A stretch of 64,000 nt of DNA. Source: Ruminococcus sp. (GTDB lineage: Bacteria; Bacillota; Clostridia; Oscillospirales; Ruminococcaceae). The position numbers and the translations under genes were made by a program. Below are positions 60,863 to 64,000 of the stretch, piece by piece; positions within the stretch are counted from its first letter, which is position 1; each line of letters begins with the position of its first letter. The notes beneath the pieces were generated by a model. That model was not told the origin of the DNA and ran no database searches. It saw nothing but the letters and a program-made list of their open reading frames with translations. Location: the NCBI RefSeq assembly GCF_017549005.1, contig NZ_JAFYYT010000055.1:1-64000 (forward strand). The letters run 5' to 3'.

Positions 60863-61813
60863 ATGAGCAAAGCTATTAAGATCATTTCAGCCTGCGCTGC
60901 CTGTGCAGCGGCGGTAGGTCTCGGAACTGCGGCTGTATTGCTGAACAAGGACAGGAAAGCTGCTCCTACTCCAAGCGTCGTACAAACCACCGCAGCTGTT
61001 ACCGAGCCTGTTGCAGACCTGCCTGAGAAGCTGTCGGATAAGTACAGCTATGTTCCGTCGGAAACCGGCGTGAGCGAAAGGACAAAGTCTCTCAAGAGGC
61101 TCAATAAGGATATCATGGGATATATCAAGATCGACGGTACCCAGGTGGATTATCCGTTTGTGCATGATCCCGGCGAGGTACCTGCAAACGATCCGTACTA
61201 TGGACCCGACGCATGGCCGCCCAATATGTTCTATCTTGAAAAGGACCTTTTCAGACAGTACTACGACAGGGGAACGCTCTATGCAGATTACAGGGACGTC
61301 TTCGGCAGCAACGATCTTGAACACTCCGAGAACCTGGTCATCTACGGTCACAGCTGGTATGACGGAACGATGATGGGTTCACTGAGAAAATACCGTGCAG
61401 GCTTTGATTTCTATAATCAGTACCCGTTTATAAAGGTCAGCTCCAATTACAGGGACTATGATTACGTTATATTCGCTTACCTTGTAACGAGCGGCACCTA
61501 CGACGCTACGGATTTCCACTACTGGAATATGGAAGAGCTCGACAGCGAGGAGGAGTTCAACTTCTACATCGACTGCTGCAAGCGTTCGTGGGGCATTGAC
61601 ACGGGAATAGATGTTAAATACGGCGATAAACTGCTGACGCTCTCCACCTGCTATGCAGACTGGGACAATTCGAGGTTCCTTGTTGTGGCAAGAAGGCTGA
61701 GAGAGGGGGAGGTCGCAGGAGACCTCAATTCCATTCAGCATACGGAAGCCTTTATGCAGGCACAGAAGGAGGCAGCTGAAAAAGCCGCTGCCGAACAGCC
61801 TCAGCAGCAGTAA
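60863..61813 (+). CDS. Class B sortase
   Basis: 316 residues, ATG at 60863 six bases after the previous stop. N-terminal signal-anchor helix (~6-27, IISACAACAAAVGLGTAAVLL), no long extension. Catalytic His in LVIYGHSW (~161), Cys in LSTCYAD (~263) and Arg in NSRFLVVARRL (~271). A Gln-rich tail ends the protein. It is similar in order of motifs to the first sortase but clearly diverged, so the pair may have separate substrates. Co-transcribed with the first sortase and probably the SpoIID-domain gene 31 bp downstream. Confidence 0.93.
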   Translation: MSKAIKIISACAACAAAVGLGTAAVLLNKDRKAAPTPSVVQTTAAVTEPVADLPEKLSDKYSYVPSETGVSERTKSLKRLNKDIMGYIKIDGTQVDYPFVHDPGEVPANDPYYGPDAWPPNMFYLEKDLFRQYYDRGTLYADYRDVFGSNDLEHSENLVIYGHSWYDGTMMGSLRKYRAGFDFYNQYPFIKVSSNYRDYDYVIFAYLVTSGTYDATDFHYWNMEELDSEEEFNFYIDCCKRSWGIDTGIDVKYGDKLLTLSTCYADWDNSRFLVVARRLREGEVAGDLNSIQHTEAFMQAQKEAAEKAAAEQPQQQ

Positions 61814-61844
61814 GCGCCTTACTATATAATAAAAGGAGATCGTT

Positions 61845-63146
61845 ATGAAGGTACAGACAATGCTTAAAAGAGCAGCAGCTGTCACTTCGGGAGCATTGGT
61901 GCTCTCGGCTTCTACGGGTATAGTAATTGCGGAAGACGGCACAATTGCAGCGGAAAATACTTCCGCCGTGACCGAAACCGCTGTAAGCGATACCACATCC
62001 AGATTAACGGAAGCCGTTACCGAAGCCCTTGCAGAAAACGAGGACGAGGAACAGAACAAACCCGTTGACTGGGAAAAAGCTGACATCAGCGATTACGATT
62101 CCAGCCTTACACTTATAAGCTACGAGCTCGCTACCCCCGAAATGGCAAAGGTGGGCGAGCCTGTTGACCCATATGCAGGGCTTTCCGAGGAAGAGCGCAA
62201 GGCTCTCGAGGAAGCTGTTGCAAAGAAGAAGAATGCACTCAGAAAGGCTACGCCCACTCTGTCAAAGAATGCGGCGGTAAGCCGTACAAAAACACCTACT
62301 GCGGTGGAGCTCGTTACTTCGGGAGCAACTGTGGGAGATATACCATCCTCGCAGCCTGACCCGAACCTCGAAGCAAAGCCCGGACAGTTCGCATTCGTTA
62401 CATACGGCTGGGGACACGGAGTGGGAATGAGCCAGAACGGCGCTAATTTCTATGCTGCCTATGCAGGCTGGACATATCAGGATATCCTGTACCACTACTA
62501 CCCCGGAACCGAACTTATGAACACAGGCGAGACAGACGAGGAAGAGCTCACCATAGCTCATAAGCCTGCAGGCGATACCCTCAAGGTAGTCTCCGAGATA
62601 GTGAACCGCGAGGTTGGCGGAAGCTTCTCCTATGAAGCTATCAAGGCACAGGCAGTTGCCGTATATACTTATCTTAAATATAACCACGACGATTCCAGTG
62701 ACCTGAGAGGCAAGGAAGACCCTCCGCAGATAGTCATCGACGCCTGCAACGAGGTTCTCGGCGAAGCGCTTTTCTATGACGGCAATTATGCCCTGACAGT
62801 ATTCTCCGCTTCAAGCGGCGGCTGCTCGGCAAACTGCTACGAGGTATTCTATGCGGATTATCCTTACCTGAGAAGCGTGCCCAGCGATTACGACGCGGCG
62901 TTTGATCCGCATTGGGGAACAGTTACGTATATGGAAGCTGATACAGTAAAGAAAAAGCTTGAATCAGCATATCATATAACTCTTTCCGACGATCCTGACA
63001 ACTGGATCCAGCCTGTTTATTCCGAGCAGACGGGATACGTTACGGAAGTCAGCATCGACGGACAGAAAACCATAAAGGGATATCCCTTCTCTATGATGAT
63101 GGGACTTAAATCCTCCAAATTCAATCTTACATATACAAATGATTGA
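61845..63146 (+). CDS. Secreted SpoIID/LytB-domain protein with permuted motif order
   Basis: 433 residues, ATG at 61845 behind AAGGAGATC. Signal peptide (~1-28), a disordered Glu/Ala/Thr-rich stretch, then the SpoIID-type domain. The motif GWGHGVGMSQNGANFYAAYAG...ILYHYYPGTEL (~188-222) comes first, followed by VSEIVNREVGGSFSYEAIKAQAVAVYTYL (~250-278), SASSGGCSANCYEVFYADYPYL (~322-345) and KGYPFSMMMGLKSSKFNLTY (~411-430). In usual SpoIID/LytB proteins the GHGVGMSQ block is last, so this domain looks circularly permuted. SpoIID cuts glycan strands as a lytic transglycosylase. The catalytic Glu expected in the E-x-x-x-G/A-x-V-x-x-E region appears as SEIVNREVG. Substrate and function are inferred. 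Confidence 0.85.
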   Translation: MKVQTMLKRAAAVTSGALVLSASTGIVIAEDGTIAAENTSAVTETAVSDTTSRLTEAVTEALAENEDEEQNKPVDWEKADISDYDSSLTLISYELATPEMAKVGEPVDPYAGLSEEERKALEEAVAKKKNALRKATPTLSKNAAVSRTKTPTAVELVTSGATVGDIPSSQPDPNLEAKPGQFAFVTYGWGHGVGMSQNGANFYAAYAGWTYQDILYHYYPGTELMNTGETDEEELTIAHKPAGDTLKVVSEIVNREVGGSFSYEAIKAQAVAVYTYLKYNHDDSSDLRGKEDPPQIVIDACNEVLGEALFYDGNYALTVFSASSGGCSANCYEVFYADYPYLRSVPSDYDAAFDPHWGTVTYMEADTVKKKLESAYHITLSDDPDNWIQPVYSEQTGYVTEVSIDGQKTIKGYPFSMMMGLKSSKFNLTYTND

Positions 63147-63186
63147 TAAACGGCTTTGAGCCGGTACAAGTATTACAGAACAAAAG

Positions 63187-63242
63187 AAATAAGTCTTTGG
63201 ATAGATGAGAGGCACAGCCTTAGTGTATCCGGAGGCTTATTT
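63187..63242 (+). terminator. Terminator-like hairpin after the SpoIID gene
   Basis: 17-nt arms 63187-63203 and 63226-63242 pair fully if G-U pairs are counted, around a 22-nt loop. It is followed by CTCCTTTT, a weak U-tract. Ends the sortase/SpoIID operon. Confidence 0.6.
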
Positions 63243-63251
63243 CTCCTTTTG

Positions 63252-63519
63252 GGTGATGAAAGGTGAAGCCGAGAGGTGAAAAAAACCTTAAAAATACTCG
63301 AAAAGGTGAAAAAAGGTGAAAACTTAGCAAAATAAATTAACAATAGCAAAAACGTTTGTTCTGCTTTTGGTTAAACTTTGAACAAAATCCACAAAATATC
63401 GCGGATTATCGCGTTAACTCTTGTAAAAAACTCCATCTTGACCTTGACTCTGAATAATGGTAAAATATGTTTAGGGTGAAAAAAGGTGATTGGAAGTGAA
63501 ATTTTCCAAATTAGGGTGA
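63252..63519 (+). promoter_or_regulatory. mraZ promoter and MraZ-type GGTGA repeat array
   Basis: Promoter: TTGACC (63438-63443), 17-bp spacer, TAAAAT (63461-63466). GGTGA occurs at 63252, 63262, 63275, 63305, 63315, 63475, 63485 and 63515, with AGTGA at 63495. Most steps are 10 bp (or multiples), so the repeats lie on one DNA face. MraZ binds direct repeats with GTG cores at this spacing in other bacteria, so the array is a likely autoregulatory operator, partly just downstream of the -10. This region and the hairpin before it fill the gap 63147-63559. Confidence 0.75.
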
Positions 63520-63559
63520 ATCAGTCCTAAGAGTTTGCAAGAAAGCGAGGCGAAGTTCT

Positions 63560-63991
63560 ATGTCAGATCTGTTGTGCGGTACTTATTATCCAAGCATAGA
63601 TCAGAAGGGCCGTATGAGCTTCCCGACAAAGCTGCGCGAAATACTCGGACCGGAGTTCTTTCTCTGTCAGGGACATGATGACGCCTATATCGCCGTATAC
63701 TCGCCAGAGGCATTTCAGGAATACTGCGAGACTCTTAATTCCATACCCGGCAAGAAGGGAAGCGACATAAGACGTAAGCTTCTTGCAGGTGCTGATAAGC
63801 AGGTCCCCGATAAGCAGGGACGTATCTTTATCACACAGCAGCTCAGAGATCATGCAGGGATAACCGACGAGGTAGTCGTTATCGGTGCAAACAGAAGAGC
63901 TGAGATATGGAACAAGTCCAGATGGGAAGAATTCAACAGCAATATCTCGCAGGACGAGATCAACGATGTGCTTGCTGATCTGGTTCTGTGA
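63560..63991 (+). CDS. mraZ: Transcriptional regulator MraZ
   Basis: 143 residues, ATG at 63560 behind GCGAGGCG. Two AbrB-like SpoVT/MraZ halves are visible: GTYYPSIDQKGRMSFPTKLREIL (with the DxKGR motif) and KQVPDKQGRIFITQQLRDHAGI (DKQGR). The rest matches MraZ length. It is normally the first gene of the dcw division/cell-wall cluster (rsmH, ftsL, pbpB...), which should follow beyond the window edge. It binds DNA repeats before its own gene and represses the cluster. Confidence 0.95.
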   Translation: MSDLLCGTYYPSIDQKGRMSFPTKLREILGPEFFLCQGHDDAYIAVYSPEAFQEYCETLNSIPGKKGSDIRRKLLAGADKQVPDKQGRIFITQQLRDHAGITDEVVVIGANRRAEIWNKSRWEEFNSNISQDEINDVLADLVL

Positions 63992-64000
63992 TACAGACGT

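Overview
The window looks like chromosomal DNA of a Gram-positive, anaerobic, cellulosome-forming Ruminococcus (R. flavefaciens / R. champanellensis type). Five genes carry dockerin or cohesin modules with Thr-rich linkers, and a GH9 cellulase sits at the left edge. The Bacillota housekeeping genes (mreBCD, spoVG, lexA, murC, zapA, mraZ), class B sortases and a SpoIID-type protein agree with this. The genus is inferred from gene content; the species is not resolved. No rRNA, tRNA, CRISPR array or intact insertion sequence was recognised.

Region 1 (1-19 kb) is an accessory, secreted-protein region. It holds a GH9 cellulase cut by the window edge, a beta-propeller protein, a giant dockerin-bearing subtilase split over three reading frames, an RHS/YD-repeat protein with a possible cysteine-peptidase tip, a 1349-residue DUF285 repeat protein, and a cohesin-dockerin gene interrupted by an in-frame TAA. 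Region 2 (19-31.5 kb) is mostly on the minus strand. It holds a repeat-domain lipoprotein, a PadR / DUF1700 / DUF4097 operon behind a near-ideal promoter overlapped by a 25-bp palindrome, an ECF sigma factor with a PASTA-bearing membrane partner, a dockerin-serpin, a VanY-type carboxypeptidase, three GNAT acetyltransferases and a NudC-like hydrolase.

Region 3 (31.6-39.3 kb) holds a membrane EAL phosphodiesterase, a MacA/MacB-like efflux operon (adaptor, ATPase, permease), another GNAT, a flavodoxin-like reductase and an M23 peptidase. Region 4 (39.4-51.8 kb) is the cell-shape and housekeeping block: zapA, a U32 peptidase, dut and a DUF4321 protein, then mreB-mreC-mreD-PBP2 with a long hairpin before the PBP2 gene. 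It continues with RidA, a small membrane protein, murC-lexA, spoVG and a Nudix hydrolase. Region 5 (51.8-64 kb) holds a YfhO-type membrane protein, an orphan two-cohesin scaffoldin with a dockerin, a cysteine desulfurase with thiI, cinA/pncC with two class B sortases, a SpoIID-domain protein whose motifs are in permuted order, and mraZ, which probably opens the division/cell-wall cluster beyond the right edge.

The most interesting points are the permuted SpoIID protein beside a sortase pair, a dockerin-serpin that may guard the cellulosome against proteases (a dockerin-subtilase lies 17 kb away), the PASTA-bearing putative anti-sigma protein, the array of GGTGA repeats before mraZ, the PadR operator/promoter, and three lesions confined to the cellulosome-type genes.
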